DNA of 64,000 bases from Duganella sp. Root336D2. Lineage in GTDB: Bacteria; Pseudomonadota; Gammaproteobacteria; Burkholderiales; Burkholderiaceae_D. Made by a program: the position numbers and the translations under genes. The stretch is from positions 124,001-188,000 of the forward strand of contig NZ_LMDB01000012.1 in the NCBI RefSeq assembly GCF_001425005.1. Direction: 5' to 3'. The notes below the pieces were generated by a model that was not told the DNA's origin, searched no databases, and saw nothing but the letters and a program-made list of their open reading frames with translations. The first letter of the stretch is position 1; each line of letters opens with the position of its first letter. Shown here in pieces: positions 25,831 through 34,373 of the stretch.

Positions 25831-27333
25831 ATGGAAATTTTAAGCAACCTGGGTCTGGGTTTTGAAACAGCCTTCACCCTGACCAACCTGCTGTACTGCC
25901 TGATGGGCGTCTTCATCGGCACTGCGGTCGGTGTGCTGCCGGGCCTGGGCCCGATCGCCACCATCGCCATGCTGCTGCCGGCGACCTTCGGCCTGCCGCC
26001 GGTGGCGGCGCTGATCATGTTGGCCGGCATTTATTACGGCGCCCAGTATGGCGGCTCCACCACCGCCATCCTGGTCAACCTGCCGGGCGAATCATCCTCG
26101 GTGGTGACAGCCATCGACGGCTACCAGATGGCGCGCAATGGGCATGCCGGCAAGGCGCTGGCGACGGCGGCTTTGGGCTCCTTCTTTGCCGGTACGGTGG
26201 CCACCGTGGTGGTGGCATGTTTCGCACCGCCATTGGCCGACCTGGCGCTGAAGTTCGGCCCGGCCGACTACTTCTCGCTGATGGTGCTGGGCCTGGTGGC
26301 GGCGGTGGTGCTGGCCAGCGGTTCGCTGCTGAACGCGATCGGCATGGTGATCCTGGGCCTGCTGCTGGGCATGATCGGCACCGACGTCAATTCGGGCCAG
26401 CAGCGCTATACCTACGATGTGCCGGAACTGGCGGAAGGCATTTCCTTCGTGATCGTGGCCATGGGCATGTTCGGCATCGGCGAGATCGTGCGCAACCTCG
26501 AGCATGATGAGGACCGCCATATCCTGATGAAGAAAGTGTCGGGCTTGATGCTGACAAAGGAAGACTTCAAGCGCATCCTGGCGCCGGTCTTGCGCGGCAC
26601 CTTGCTCGGCTCGGCGCTCGGCATCCTGCCGGGCGGCGGCGCCATGCTGGCGTCCTTCGCCTCCTACTCGATCGAGAAGAAGGTGTCGCCCAATGCCAAG
26701 GAGTTCGGCAAGGGCGCCATCGAAGGGGTGGCGGCGCCGGAATCGGCCAACAACGCCGGCGCCCAGACTTCCTTCATCCCGATGCTGACGCTGGGCATCC
26801 CGTCCAATCCGGTGATGGCCCTGATGATCGGCGCCATGATCATCCAGGGCATTACGCCGGGGCCGGCGGTGATGACCGAGAAACCGGAGCTGTTCTGGGG
26901 CCTGATCGTGTCGATGTGGTTCGGCAACCTGTTCCTGGTGGTGCTGAACCTGCCGATGATCGGCCTGTGGGTGAAGATGATCACGGTGCCTTACCATCGC
27001 CTGTTCCCGGCCATCCTGCTGTTCTGCGCGATCGGCGTGTTCAGCCTGAATAACTCCCAGTTCGATGTCTGGCTGATGGCGCTGTTCGGGGTGTTCGGCT
27101 ATATCTGCGCCAAGCTCGATGCCGAGCCGGCGCCGATGCTGCTCGGCTTCATCATCGGTCCGATGCTGGAGGAGTACCTGCGGCGCGCCATGACGCTGTC
27201 GCACGGCGATCCGATGGTGTTCCTCAACCGGCCTATCAGCGCCACCCTGCTGGCGCTGGCAGGCCTGGCGCTGGCGGTGGTGCTGTCGCCCGCCTTGCGC
27301 AAGAAGCGGGAAGAAGCTTTCCACGAAGAGTGA
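25831..27333 (+). CDS. tctA: TctA large membrane subunit
   Basis: A 500-residue protein with about 12 hydrophobic segments and the TctA signatures GVLPGLGPIATIAMLLP, YYGAQYGGSTTAILVNLPGE and APESANNAGAQTSFIPMLTLGIP. It is the channel-forming subunit, driven by the ion gradient. GGGAGCAGGC precedes the ATG. It is last in the operon; a strong hairpin follows 10 bp after the stop. Confidence 0.95.
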   Translation: MEILSNLGLGFETAFTLTNLLYCLMGVFIGTAVGVLPGLGPIATIAMLLPATFGLPPVAALIMLAGIYYGAQYGGSTTAILVNLPGESSSVVTAIDGYQMARNGHAGKALATAALGSFFAGTVATVVVACFAPPLADLALKFGPADYFSLMVLGLVAAVVLASGSLLNAIGMVILGLLLGMIGTDVNSGQQRYTYDVPELAEGISFVIVAMGMFGIGEIVRNLEHDEDRHILMKKVSGLMLTKEDFKRILAPVLRGTLLGSALGILPGGGAMLASFASYSIEKKVSPNAKEFGKGAIEGVAAPESANNAGAQTSFIPMLTLGIPSNPVMALMIGAMIIQGITPGPAVMTEKPELFWGLIVSMWFGNLFLVVLNLPMIGLWVKMITVPYHRLFPAILLFCAIGVFSLNNSQFDVWLMALFGVFGYICAKLDAEPAPMLLGFIIGPMLEEYLRRAMTLSHGDPMVFLNRPISATLLALAGLALAVVLSPALRKKREEAFHEE

Positions 27334-27342
27334 GAGAAAGAT

Positions 27343-27371
27343 AACAACGCCCGGTTCGCCGGGCGTTGTTT
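27343..27371 (+). terminator. Terminator of tctCBA
   Basis: A perfect 12-bp stem (27343-27354 with 27359-27370) closes a TTCG tetraloop, an especially stable loop, and runs into TTT. It sits 10 bp after the tctA stop. Confidence 0.9.
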
Positions 27372-27521
27372 CGTTGTGGCCCGACAACGCAGCAGCGGCC
27401 TTTATTCAACTGCTTAAAGCGCAGGCAGGGGTGGGTGACAAAGGGTGAGATTCCTGGCGAGGGTGCTGTCTATACTGAAGATTCTCAGTGGCAACACCTT
27501 CCCTTCAGGAGCTCACCCAAA

Positions 27522-29222
27522 ATGAACAGCCCAGCCCTCCAGCAAAGCCAGCTGCAAGAAGTCGAACTGCAGGCCATCAACGCCGCGCTCAATCGCGTCC
27601 AGGCCGTCATCGAATTCCAGCTCGATGGCACCATCCTGCACGCCAACGACAACTTCCTGAGTGCGGTCGGCTATACGCTGGATGAGGTGCAAGGCCGCCA
27701 CCATTCGATGTTCTGCGACAGTGCCTTTGCCGCCAGCGAACCCTATAAACAGTTCTGGCAACGCCTGCGCGGCGGCCATTACGAACAAGGCGAGTACAAG
27801 CGTGTCGGCAAAGGCGGGCGCGAGATCTGGATCAATGCATCCTATAACCCGGTGTTCGATGCCGATGGCAAGCCTTATAAAGTAATCAAGTTCGCCACCG
27901 ACATCACGGCCAGCAAGCTGCGCAACGCGGAATACGAGGGCAAGGTCAGCGCGATGGACAAGGCGCAGGCGGTGATCGAGTTCGACATGGGTGGCCACGT
28001 GCTGACCGCGAACAGCAACTTCCTCGATGCGATGGGCTACTCGCTGGACGACATCAAGGGCGAGCACCACCGCATGTTCTGCGAGACCGAATACGCGTCC
28101 AGCGTCGATTACAAACGCTTCTGGCAAAAACTGAACCGCGGCGAATTCGACGGCGGCCGCTACAAGCGCGTCGGCAATGGCGGCAAGGCGATCTGGATCC
28201 AGGCCACCTACAACCCGATCCTCGACATGAACGGCACGCCTTTCAAAATCGTCAAGTTCGCCAGCGACATTACCGAGCAGGTGATGATGGAGCAGGGCAT
28301 CAAGGACAAGGCAGCCAGCGATGCGGCCAAGATTGAACGCTTGCTCGATGCGGTGGCGCGCGCGGCAAAAGGCGACCTGACGGCCGAAGTGCCGCTGGCC
28401 GGCGATGAGCCGCTCGACCAGCTGGGCGCCGGCATCGGCAAGATGATGGGCGACTTGTGCGGCGTGATCGGGCAGGTGGTGATGTCGGCCACCGCCTTCG
28501 CCGACGACGCCGAGGAGATCGCCAACCGCGCCGGCGTGGTGGCGGGCGGCTCGCAGGAGCTGGGCGCGACGGTGGAGGAAATGAATGCCACGGTGGACGG
28601 CCTGACCCGTTCCATCGATGCGATTGCCACCAGTACCGGCCATGCCAATGAGCTGGCCAAGTCCACCCAGGACGAGGCCGAGGCGGGCGCCAAGGCAGTG
28701 GCGCGTTCGATCGAGGCGATGGACCTGATCAACCGCTCGTCGGAAGACATCGGCGAGATCGTGAAAGTGATCAGCGATATTGCCAATCAGACCAATATGC
28801 TGGCCTTCAATGCGGCCATCGAAGCGGCGCGCGCAGGCGAACATGGGCTGGGCTTCTCGGTGGTGGCAGACGAGGTGCGCAAGCTGGCTGAACGCTCTTC
28901 GCAGGCGACCAAGGAGATTTCCAAGCTGATCAGCGAGTCGGTGAAGCGGGTCAACACCGGCACCGCCATCTCGCACCAGGCCAGCGAAGCCTTCGACCGC
29001 ATCGTGAAGGGCGTCGGCAAGACCAGCGAAGCGATTGCCGAGATCTCGCATGAAGCCAGGGAGCAATTACTGTCGGCGCGCGAGGTGAGCGTCGCCATCA
29101 ACCATATCGCCGAAGCGGCCGAGCAATCGGCCGGCAGCTGCGACAGCATTGCTTCGTCCACTTCCAGCCTGAATTCGCGCGCCGGGGAATTGAACAAGCT
29201 GGTCGCCGGTTTCGTGGTGTAA
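27522..29222 (+). CDS. Soluble methyl-accepting chemotaxis protein with two PAS domains
   Basis: A 566-residue chemoreceptor without signal peptide or transmembrane segments, so cytoplasmic. Two tandem PAS domains (about 20-130 and 142-252) share the pattern VIEF..G.....N.NFL...GY.L....G.HH.MFC and Y.P..D..G.P.K..KFA.DIT. The pairs of near-identical units suggest internal duplication. The signalling hairpin follows, with the tip motif [19 protein letters not shown]. This type usually senses oxygen or redox through bound cofactors. ATG 27522 has AGGAG 10 bp upstream; the frame is open earlier but has no good start. It stops 3 bp before the triple-CheW gene. Confidence 0.92.
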   Translation: MNSPALQQSQLQEVELQAINAALNRVQAVIEFQLDGTILHANDNFLSAVGYTLDEVQGRHHSMFCDSAFAASEPYKQFWQRLRGGHYEQGEYKRVGKGGREIWINASYNPVFDADGKPYKVIKFATDITASKLRNAEYEGKVSAMDKAQAVIEFDMGGHVLTANSNFLDAMGYSLDDIKGEHHRMFCETEYASSVDYKRFWQKLNRGEFDGGRYKRVGNGGKAIWIQATYNPILDMNGTPFKIVKFASDITEQVMMEQGIKDKAASDAAKIERLLDAVARAAKGDLTAEVPLAGDEPLDQLGAGIGKMMGDLCGVIGQVVMSATAFADDAEEIANRAGVVAGGSQELGATVEEMNATVDGLTRSIDAIATSTGHANELAKSTQDEAEAGAKAVARSIEAMDLINRSSEDIGEIVKVISDIANQTNMLAFNAAIEAARAGEHGLGFSVVADEVRKLAERSSQATKEISKLISESVKRVNTGTAISHQASEAFDRIVKGVGKTSEAIAEISHEAREQLLSAREVSVAINHIAEAAEQSAGSCDSIASSTSSLNSRAGELNKLVAGFVV

Positions 29223-29225
29223 GCC

Positions 29226-30728
29226 ATGGAAGCCTTGCGTGTGGTATCGGCGCCGCCGCAGGCGGACGCCGGGGCAGCGATCGAACTTTTCGGCTCCTTC
29301 CTGCTGGGCGGGGACGAGTTCGCGCTGCCCGCACTGTGCATCCGGGAAGTGGTTAATTTCCCCGAGCGCATGACCAGCCTGCCGCTTGCCCCGCCTTACC
29401 TGGAAGGCATGTTCACCTTGCGCGGCAGCGTGATCCCGGTGGTGAACCTGGGGCGCTTGTTCGATCCGGCGGCGCCGGCGGCCGAAGCGTTGAACAAGAT
29501 CGCCATCATCGACTACCAGGATGCGCAGGTCGGTTTGCTGGTTCACGCAACCGGTGAAATCCTGCGCGTGCGGCCCGAACAACGCAGCCGGTTGCGTTAT
29601 GCGGAGGGTTCGGCACAAGGGGTAGTAGCCGGCACCATTTTGCTGGAGGAGGGCAGGCGCCTGGTCCAGGTGCTCGACATCGAGCGCCTGGTGCGGATCG
29701 AGAACGTGCCGCAGGTGCAATCGATGCGCGCCAGCGGTGCGGAAACGCGGCGCCAGTTGCGGGTGGTCGGCGAGCGCCGCCATGCGATCAGCTTCCGCGC
29801 TGCCGGCGCCCGCTTTGCGATGGAGATGAAGGCGATCCAGGAGATCGTGCGCGTGCCGGAACTGTCCGAATCGATCCTGGCCAGCACCCTGTGCCGCGGC
29901 CGCATGCAGTTCCGTGGCATGCAGGTGCCGGTGGTGGATTTTGCCGCACTGGCCGGCGGCCAGCCGGCGCTGGCCGATGCCGGGCAGCGCATCCTGGTGG
30001 CCCACATCGGCGAGGCAACGCTCGGATTCCTGGTCGACGAGGTGGAAAGCATCCTGCATTTCAGCAGCGATGAAGTGCTTGCCATTCCTTTGCTGAGCAA
30101 AGAGCGCAGCGCCATGTTTGCCGGTTGCGTGGCGCGCGCCGGCGAGGAGGATGTGATCCTGCTGGACCACGATGGCATCTTCTCGCGCAGCGAGATCGGC
30201 GAGATGGACCTGGGCCATCGCCAGCTTTACCCAGCGCAAGCCAGGCCGGCGGCAGCGGGCCAGCGTGCCGGGCGCAAGGTCTACCTGAGCTTCCGGGTCG
30301 GCGAGCTGTTCGCACTGGAATTGAAGCAGGTACGCGAGATCATCGACCATGCCGGCGACATCAGCCATCCGCCAGGCATGCCCGACTACCTGTGCGGCGT
30401 GCTGAACCTGCGCCAGCAGCTCATCAGCCTGGTCGACTTGCGCCGCCTGTATGGCATGGCAGCGGGCGAAGGCGCAGGCAAGGTGCTGGTCATCGAGCGG
30501 GAAGAAGGGCGATACGGCCTGCTGGTCGACGCGGTGGCCGACATCGTCACGGTCGATGACGGCAAGCGCTTCGCCGCGCCCTCGCTGATGAAGACCTCGG
30601 CGATTGCACAAGGCTTGTCGGCCGAATCGAACGAGGTGGTGGAGCTGCCGCAAGCAGATGGAAGCACGCACAGCACCTGTTTGCTCGATCTGGAACGCGT
30701 GATGAAGCGAATTTTGCATGTCGCGTAA
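29226..30728 (+). CDS. Triple CheW-domain protein
   Basis: A 500-residue protein consisting of three CheW-like domains (about 15-160, 175-325 and 345-495). Each begins with a strand of the form FLLGGDEFALP, FRAAGARFAMEM or FRVGELFALEL and carries the PYLEGMFTLRGSVIPVV / CGVLNLRQQLISLVDL adaptor motif. The middle copy is the most diverged. There is no receiver or kinase domain, so it is neither CheV nor CheA. CheW normally links receptors to the CheA kinase; three in a row could bridge several partners. It starts 3 bp after the double-PAS receptor and is surely co-transcribed with it. No cheA is in this operon. Confidence 0.9.
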   Translation: MEALRVVSAPPQADAGAAIELFGSFLLGGDEFALPALCIREVVNFPERMTSLPLAPPYLEGMFTLRGSVIPVVNLGRLFDPAAPAAEALNKIAIIDYQDAQVGLLVHATGEILRVRPEQRSRLRYAEGSAQGVVAGTILLEEGRRLVQVLDIERLVRIENVPQVQSMRASGAETRRQLRVVGERRHAISFRAAGARFAMEMKAIQEIVRVPELSESILASTLCRGRMQFRGMQVPVVDFAALAGGQPALADAGQRILVAHIGEATLGFLVDEVESILHFSSDEVLAIPLLSKERSAMFAGCVARAGEEDVILLDHDGIFSRSEIGEMDLGHRQLYPAQARPAAAGQRAGRKVYLSFRVGELFALELKQVREIIDHAGDISHPPGMPDYLCGVLNLRQQLISLVDLRRLYGMAAGEGAGKVLVIEREEGRYGLLVDAVADIVTVDDGKRFAAPSLMKTSAIAQGLSAESNEVVELPQADGSTHSTCLLDLERVMKRILHVA

Positions 30729-30765
30729 TCGCGACGAAAAAAAATTTTCAAACGCATCATTCAGT

Positions 30766-30811
30766 CGCCCCGTTCTCGCGCCCAAGCGCGGACCGGGGCG
30801 CTTCAGTTTTT
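30766..30811 (+). terminator. Terminator after the chemoreceptor operon
   Basis: A 7-bp GC stem (30766-30772 with 30794-30800), with an inner CGCG pairing, is followed within 7 nt by a T-run at 30807-30811. It lies about 40 bp after the stop of the triple-CheW gene. Confidence 0.7.
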
Positions 30812-31112
30812 ATACAGCCTTTATCTAAAGGCGTTATGCGAAGGTGGCCGGCAGCGCGATGGTCGATCGCAGCGCGCGAGGTGCTCGCGAAGCGCGATTC
30901 AATGTGCGTGAACTCGCAGATCGACGCAAAAAAAGAAGAAGAAAATCATTCGTGCTGGTTGCGCATCGACAAGCTTTCGTGTACTTTGCGAACTTGAAAT
31001 CGCGTGAATTTGCAAGCACAGTTTTTTGAGTGTGTTGTTACCGCAAAAATCGAAAAATAATGGGAACCAAAAACGCATACATATGCTGAAAGACCACACG
31101 ACGACAGCGAAG
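30812..31112. other. Intergenic stretch without convincing gene
   Basis: About 300 bp, AT-richer toward its right end. A 61-codon frame at 30844-31029 lacks a ribosome binding site and is not supported. A possible promoter lies near the right end (TTGTTA at 31035-31040 and AATAAT at 31056-31061, spacer 15), which would feed a short transcript ending at the terminator at 31113-31152. Confidence 0.4.
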
Positions 31113-31152
31113 CCGCTCACCTGATCCCCCCGATCAGGCCGGGCGGTTTTTT
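31062..31152 (+). ncRNA. Candidate small RNA ending in an orphan terminator
   Basis: A strong Rho-independent terminator (31113-31152) has no gene directly upstream, and a weak promoter-like pair precedes it at 31035-31061. A transcript of roughly 85-90 nt would result. I see no similarity to a named RNA family; this is inference from layout alone. Confidence 0.3.
31113..31152 (+). terminator. Orphan Rho-independent terminator
   Basis: Inner stem CCTGATC/GATCAGG (31120-31126 with 31132-31138) around five C, outer stem CCGC/GCGG (31113-31116 with 31143-31146), then six T (31147-31152). No coding region ends just before it. Confidence 0.8.
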
Positions 31153-31454
31153 CTTTGAACGCTGGTCGTATCACGTGGCCCGACGAGGGGTCGAGGAGCT
31201 GAATTCACGCCCCACCCGCGCAATCGTCGCGACAAAGAATTTGAGTCCTGCGCTGCCAAGCACCGGCGCAGGAATCGATGGCTGAAGCGCTGCACTTGTG
31301 AGGAGGTGCAGCAGTTCAGCTGGGTGCAGAATTCATTAGCGCAAACCGCAACCCTGTTTGTGCCGATGAATAATTCGCCTGGTCCAGCGCAGGGCCGGAC
31401 GGGTTTTAAATTTATGCGTGGATCTTTCCCATCCCAGATGAAGGAGAACTAAAA
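31153..31454 (+). promoter_or_regulatory. Leader region of the H1-like gene
   Basis: About 300 bp between the orphan terminator and the H1-like start. It holds several local inverted repeats, for example CCTGCGC/GCGCAGG around 31243-31273 and GCTGCAC/GTGCAGC around 31288-31315. This suggests a structured leader or short RNA. I recognise no known riboswitch. AAGGAG at 31441-31446 is the ribosome binding site of the next gene. Confidence 0.4.
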
Positions 31455-32474
31455 ATGGCAACCGCCGCTAAGAAGAAACCAGCAGCCGCTAAAGCAGCTG
31501 CTCCAGCAAAGAAAGCTGCCGCTAAGCCGGCCGCTAAAGCCGCAGCTAAACCGGCTGCTAAACCAGCCGCTAAGAAAGCCGCTGCCAAGCCAGCCGCTAA
31601 ACCAGCCGCTAAGAAAGCTGCCGCTAAGCCAGCAGCAAAACCAGCAGCTAAGAAAGCCGCCGCTAAACCAGCTGTGAAGAAAGCCGCTGCTAAGCCAGCA
31701 GCAAAACCAGCAGCCAAGAAAGCAGCAGCTAAACCAGCAGCGAAGAAAACCGTCGCCAAGGCAGCAGCTAAGCCAGCAGCTAAAAAAGCAGCCGCTAAAC
31801 CAGCAGCTAAAAAAGCCGTCGCTAAAAAAGCAGCAGCTAAGCCAGTAGCGAAGAAAGCTGCAGCTAAGCCAGCAGCCAAGAAAGCCGCCGCCAAACCAGC
31901 AGCTAAAAAGACCGTAGCTAAAGCTGCTGCCAAGCCAGCCGCCAAGAAAGCCGCTGCCAAGCCAGCAGCCAAGAAAGCTGCTGCCAAACCAGCTGCCAAG
32001 AAAGCTGCTGCCAAGCCAGCTGCCAAGAAAGCCGCTGCCAAGCCAGCTGCCAAGAAGGCTGCTCCTAAAGCTGCTGCCAAGCCAGCCGCTAAGAAAGCTG
32101 CTGCCAAGCCAGCTGCCAAGAAAGCCGCTGCCAAGCCAGCTGCTAAAAAAGCCGCTCCTAAAGCCGCCGCAAAACCAGCTGCCAAGCCTGCAGCTAAAAA
32201 GGCCGCCCCAAAAAAAGCCTCGGCTAAGCCAGCAGCTAAGCCAGCTGTTGCGCCAGTAGCCGTAGCACCGGCTGCAGCTCCTGCTGCAAAACCAGCTGCC
32301 CCTAAAAAGGCCGCTGCCAAGAAACCTGCTGCTCCTAAGAAGGAAGCTGTGAAGCCAGCTGCCGCACCAGCACCTGCTGCTGCAGCTCCAGCTCCAGCCG
32401 CCGCTCCGGCAGCAAAAACCGTGATCGCCCCGGCAGCCGCCTGGCCGTTCCCGACCAGCACCCGTCCTGCCTAA
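31455..32474 (+). CDS. Histone H1-like lysine/alanine/proline-rich repeat protein
   Basis: A 339-residue protein made almost wholly of repeated AAKPAAKKA-type units, extremely basic and lacking a folded domain. It resembles bacterial H1-like and AlgP-like DNA-binding proteins, which condense DNA through lysine-rich tails. The N-terminus (MATAAKKKPAAAK) and C-terminus (VIAPAAAWPFPTSTRPA) are the only non-repetitive parts; the tail with WPFPTSTRP may be a conserved tag. A clear AAGGAG site and a strong terminator bracket it, so it is a monocistronic gene. Repeat number may vary between strains. The DNA uses mixed Lys and Ala codons, so the protein repeat is not a recent DNA duplication throughout. 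Confidence 0.88.
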   Translation: MATAAKKKPAAAKAAAPAKKAAAKPAAKAAAKPAAKPAAKKAAAKPAAKPAAKKAAAKPAAKPAAKKAAAKPAVKKAAAKPAAKPAAKKAAAKPAAKKTVAKAAAKPAAKKAAAKPAAKKAVAKKAAAKPVAKKAAAKPAAKKAAAKPAAKKTVAKAAAKPAAKKAAAKPAAKKAAAKPAAKKAAAKPAAKKAAAKPAAKKAAPKAAAKPAAKKAAAKPAAKKAAAKPAAKKAAPKAAAKPAAKPAAKKAAPKKASAKPAAKPAVAPVAVAPAAAPAAKPAAPKKAAAKKPAAPKKEAVKPAAAPAPAAAAPAPAAAPAAKTVIAPAAAWPFPTSTRPA

Positions 32475-32508
32475 GCCCTTAAACGCTTAGTGCCGAATGG
32501 CGAAGACA

Positions 32509-32542
32509 CCGCTGTGTGAGACAATCGCACAGCGGTTTTTTT
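32509..32542 (+). terminator. Terminator of the H1-like gene
   Basis: A perfect 8-bp stem (32509-32516 with 32528-32535) and an 11-nt loop are followed by seven T (32536-32542). Read on the other strand it also begins with an A-run, so it could work in both directions. Confidence 0.9.
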
Positions 32543-32557
32543 ATTTGGAGTGAACTC

Positions 32558-33085
32558 GTGTTTAGTATTCTTAAGCTGATCGTCGATGTCGCCGCCGGCC
32601 TGCTTGGCGGTGTGCTCTTGCTGCGATTCTGGATGCAGGCTATTCGCGTCCGCCCGCCTTCGTCGGTGGCACAGTTTACTTTTCAATTATCGGACTGGCT
32701 GGTGCGCCCGCTGCGCCGCATCGTCCCCGGGATGGGGGGGTATGACTGGGCCAGCCTGATTGGCGCTTTCCTGATTGTGATCCTGGCGACTTCGGTGCTG
32801 TTCCTGGTCGGCGCCACACCGGAGGTTGTACTGCTGGCAGCCTTGCAGCGCTTCCTGGAATGGATACTGTTCGGCTTTATGGCGCTGCTGATCGTCGAAG
32901 CGATTTTCAGCTGGGTCAATCCGCATGCCCCGCTGGCGCCGTTCGTGCGCGCGTTGAACGACCCCCTGCTCAGGCCTATCCGCAAAGTGGTGCCGCTGGT
33001 TGGCAACCTTGACCTGTCGCTGCTGGTGGCCCTGATCCTGCTGCAAATCTGCCAGATCCTGCTTGGCATGCTGTTCGGCCGATGA
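32558..33085 (+). CDS. YggT-family membrane protein
   Basis: A 175-residue protein with two YggT units, each with two transmembrane segments and the PLRRIVPG / PLLRPIRKVVPLVGNLDLS motif after a loop. GTG 32558 is the start: GGAG lies 7 bp upstream, while the frame open further upstream runs through the terminator. YggT proteins are implicated in osmotic stress or in assembly at the division site; the exact role is not settled. It overlaps the DUF167 gene by 4 bp (ATGA), a common pairing. Confidence 0.9.
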   Translation: MFSILKLIVDVAAGLLGGVLLLRFWMQAIRVRPPSSVAQFTFQLSDWLVRPLRRIVPGMGGYDWASLIGAFLIVILATSVLFLVGATPEVVLLAALQRFLEWILFGFMALLIVEAIFSWVNPHAPLAPFVRALNDPLLRPIRKVVPLVGNLDLSLLVALILLQICQILLGMLFGR

Positions 33086-33375
33086 GCCGTTCGTGGTACT
33101 CCCCGCTGCCGGGCGGCGTGCGCCTGGCGGTGCAGATCCAGCCGAATGCGAAAAAGACCGAAGTGGTCGGGGTGCTGGAAGATGTGCTGAAGATCAAACT
33201 GGCCGCGCCACCCATCGAGGGGAAGGCGAATGAGGCGCTGGTGAAATGGCTGGCCGGGGCCCTGGGGGTGTCGCGCAGCGCGGTGACGCTGACGCATGGG
33301 CAGACCAATAAGAAGAAACTACTTGAGGTGACTGGGGTGACGCTGGAGGATGTTGGCCGGCTTTTAAACCGGTAA
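33082..33375 (+). CDS. DUF167/YggU-family protein
   Basis: A 97-residue protein with the family motifs VQIQPNAKKTEVVGV, IKLAAPPIEGKANEALVKWLA and GQTNKKKLLEVTG. The function is unknown. It is coupled to YggT by an ATGA overlap. The last codons run into the palindromic repeat at 33366. Convergent with the PfkB-type kinase. Confidence 0.92.
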   Translation: MSRSWYSPLPGGVRLAVQIQPNAKKTEVVGVLEDVLKIKLAAPPIEGKANEALVKWLAGALGVSRSAVTLTHGQTNKKKLLEVTGVTLEDVGRLLNR

Positions 33376-33404
33376 ACCAGTGTCTGACCCAAGGGTCAGA
33401 CACT
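33366..33404. repeat. Palindromic repeat, copy B, between convergent genes
   Basis: The flank AAACCGGTAAACC (33366-33378) and a 12-bp stem (33379-33390 with 33393-33404) with a 2-nt loop make a member of the same family as the copies at 5882 and 41942. A second small hairpin (33406-33410 with 33416-33420) with TTT follows. It may serve as a bidirectional terminator for the two convergent genes. Confidence 0.85.
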
Positions 33405-33421
33405 CCCCGGAATTGCCGGGT

Positions 33422-34366
33422 TTAGAAACGGTACCCGAACGCCGCCTCAAATTTGTCGGCAATCTCCGCAGGGGTGAACACGTGGTTCTGCGCCCCTTTG
33501 GTGACGATCTTGATCGCGCCCAGCAAGCTGGCAAGCCGGCCAGTCGATTCCCATCCCAGGTCGTTGACCAGACCAAACAGCAAGCCAGCGCGATAAGCAT
33601 CGCCGCAGCCGGTCGGGTCCAGGTCGAGCGACGAATCCACCAGTACGGCAGGAATATCAATCCGCTTGCCCTGGGTATAAATCTCCGAACCCTTCTCGCC
33701 ACGGGTCACGATCAGCGCCTCCAGCTTCGCCGCGATATCCGGAATCGTCAGGCCGGTACGCGACATCAGCAGCTCGATCTCATAGTCATTGCAGGTTACA
33801 TAAGTGGCCTGCTCGATGAAGCCGATCAGCTGTTCAGGCGTGAACATCGGCATCTGCTGGCCCGGATCGAAGATGAACGGGACACCCAGGCGTGCCAGGT
33901 CTTCTGCGTGCTTCAGCATGCCCAGGTGGCCATCCGGCGAAATGATCGCGATGCGGGCCGGGCCGGCTTTCTCGATCGGGTTCTCGTGTGCGAAAGACAT
34001 GGCGCCAGGGTGGAAGGCGTTGATCTGGTTGTGGTCTGCATCGGCGGTGACGAAGCACTGCGCGTTGTAGGCATCCTTCTTGATCAGGATATTGTCGGTC
34101 GAGATGCCGAGCTTCTGGAAGCGTTCCAGGTAGGCCGCGCAATCCTGGCCCAGCACGCCGACAATGCGCGGGTCGCCGCCCAGCATCTTGAGCGAGTAGG
34201 CAATATTGCCGGAGCAGCCGCCAAACTCGGTGCGCATGGTCGGCACCAGGAAGGATACATTGACCTTGTGCAGCTGGTCGGCCAGCAGCGTGTCGCCGAA
34301 ACGGCCTTCATATTGCATGATGATGTCGATGGCCAGGGAGCCACAGACAAGCGCGGTTTTAGTCAT
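33422..34366 (-). CDS. PfkB-family sugar/nucleoside kinase (adenosine-kinase-like)
   Basis: A 314-residue ribokinase-fold kinase. The first PfkB signature is in FGGCSGNIAYSLKMLGGDPRIVGVLGQD and the second in DLDPTGCGDAYRAGLLFGL, with the catalytic base in the GCGD motif (GAGD in most members). The N-terminal strand LVCGSLAIDIIMQYEGRF resembles bacterial adenosine or guanosine kinases rather than fructokinase. The substrate is therefore uncertain. It is the last gene of the minus-strand block, 8 bp from the zinc-ribbon gene, and likely part of that operon. Confidence 0.88.
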   Translation of the reverse strand: MTKTALVCGSLAIDIIMQYEGRFGDTLLADQLHKVNVSFLVPTMRTEFGGCSGNIAYSLKMLGGDPRIVGVLGQDCAAYLERFQKLGISTDNILIKKDAYNAQCFVTADADHNQINAFHPGAMSFAHENPIEKAGPARIAIISPDGHLGMLKHAEDLARLGVPFIFDPGQQMPMFTPEQLIGFIEQATYVTCNDYEIELLMSRTGLTIPDIAAKLEALIVTRGEKGSEIYTQGKRIDIPAVLVDSSLDLDPTGCGDAYRAGLLFGLVNDLGWESTGRLASLLGAIKIVTKGAQNHVFTPAEIADKFEAAFGYRF

Positions 34367-34373
34367 AGTATTC

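Noticed and set aside
30844-31029. 61-codon basic frame in the intergenic stretch
   Set aside because: No ribosome binding site and no homology I recognise; composition is like non-coding DNA.
31412-32461. 349-codon Ala/Gly/Phe/Leu-rich frame opposite the H1-like gene
   Set aside because: It is produced by the repetitive codons of the plus-strand gene, which has a ribosome binding site and terminator. It would be a hydrophobic repeat with no family.
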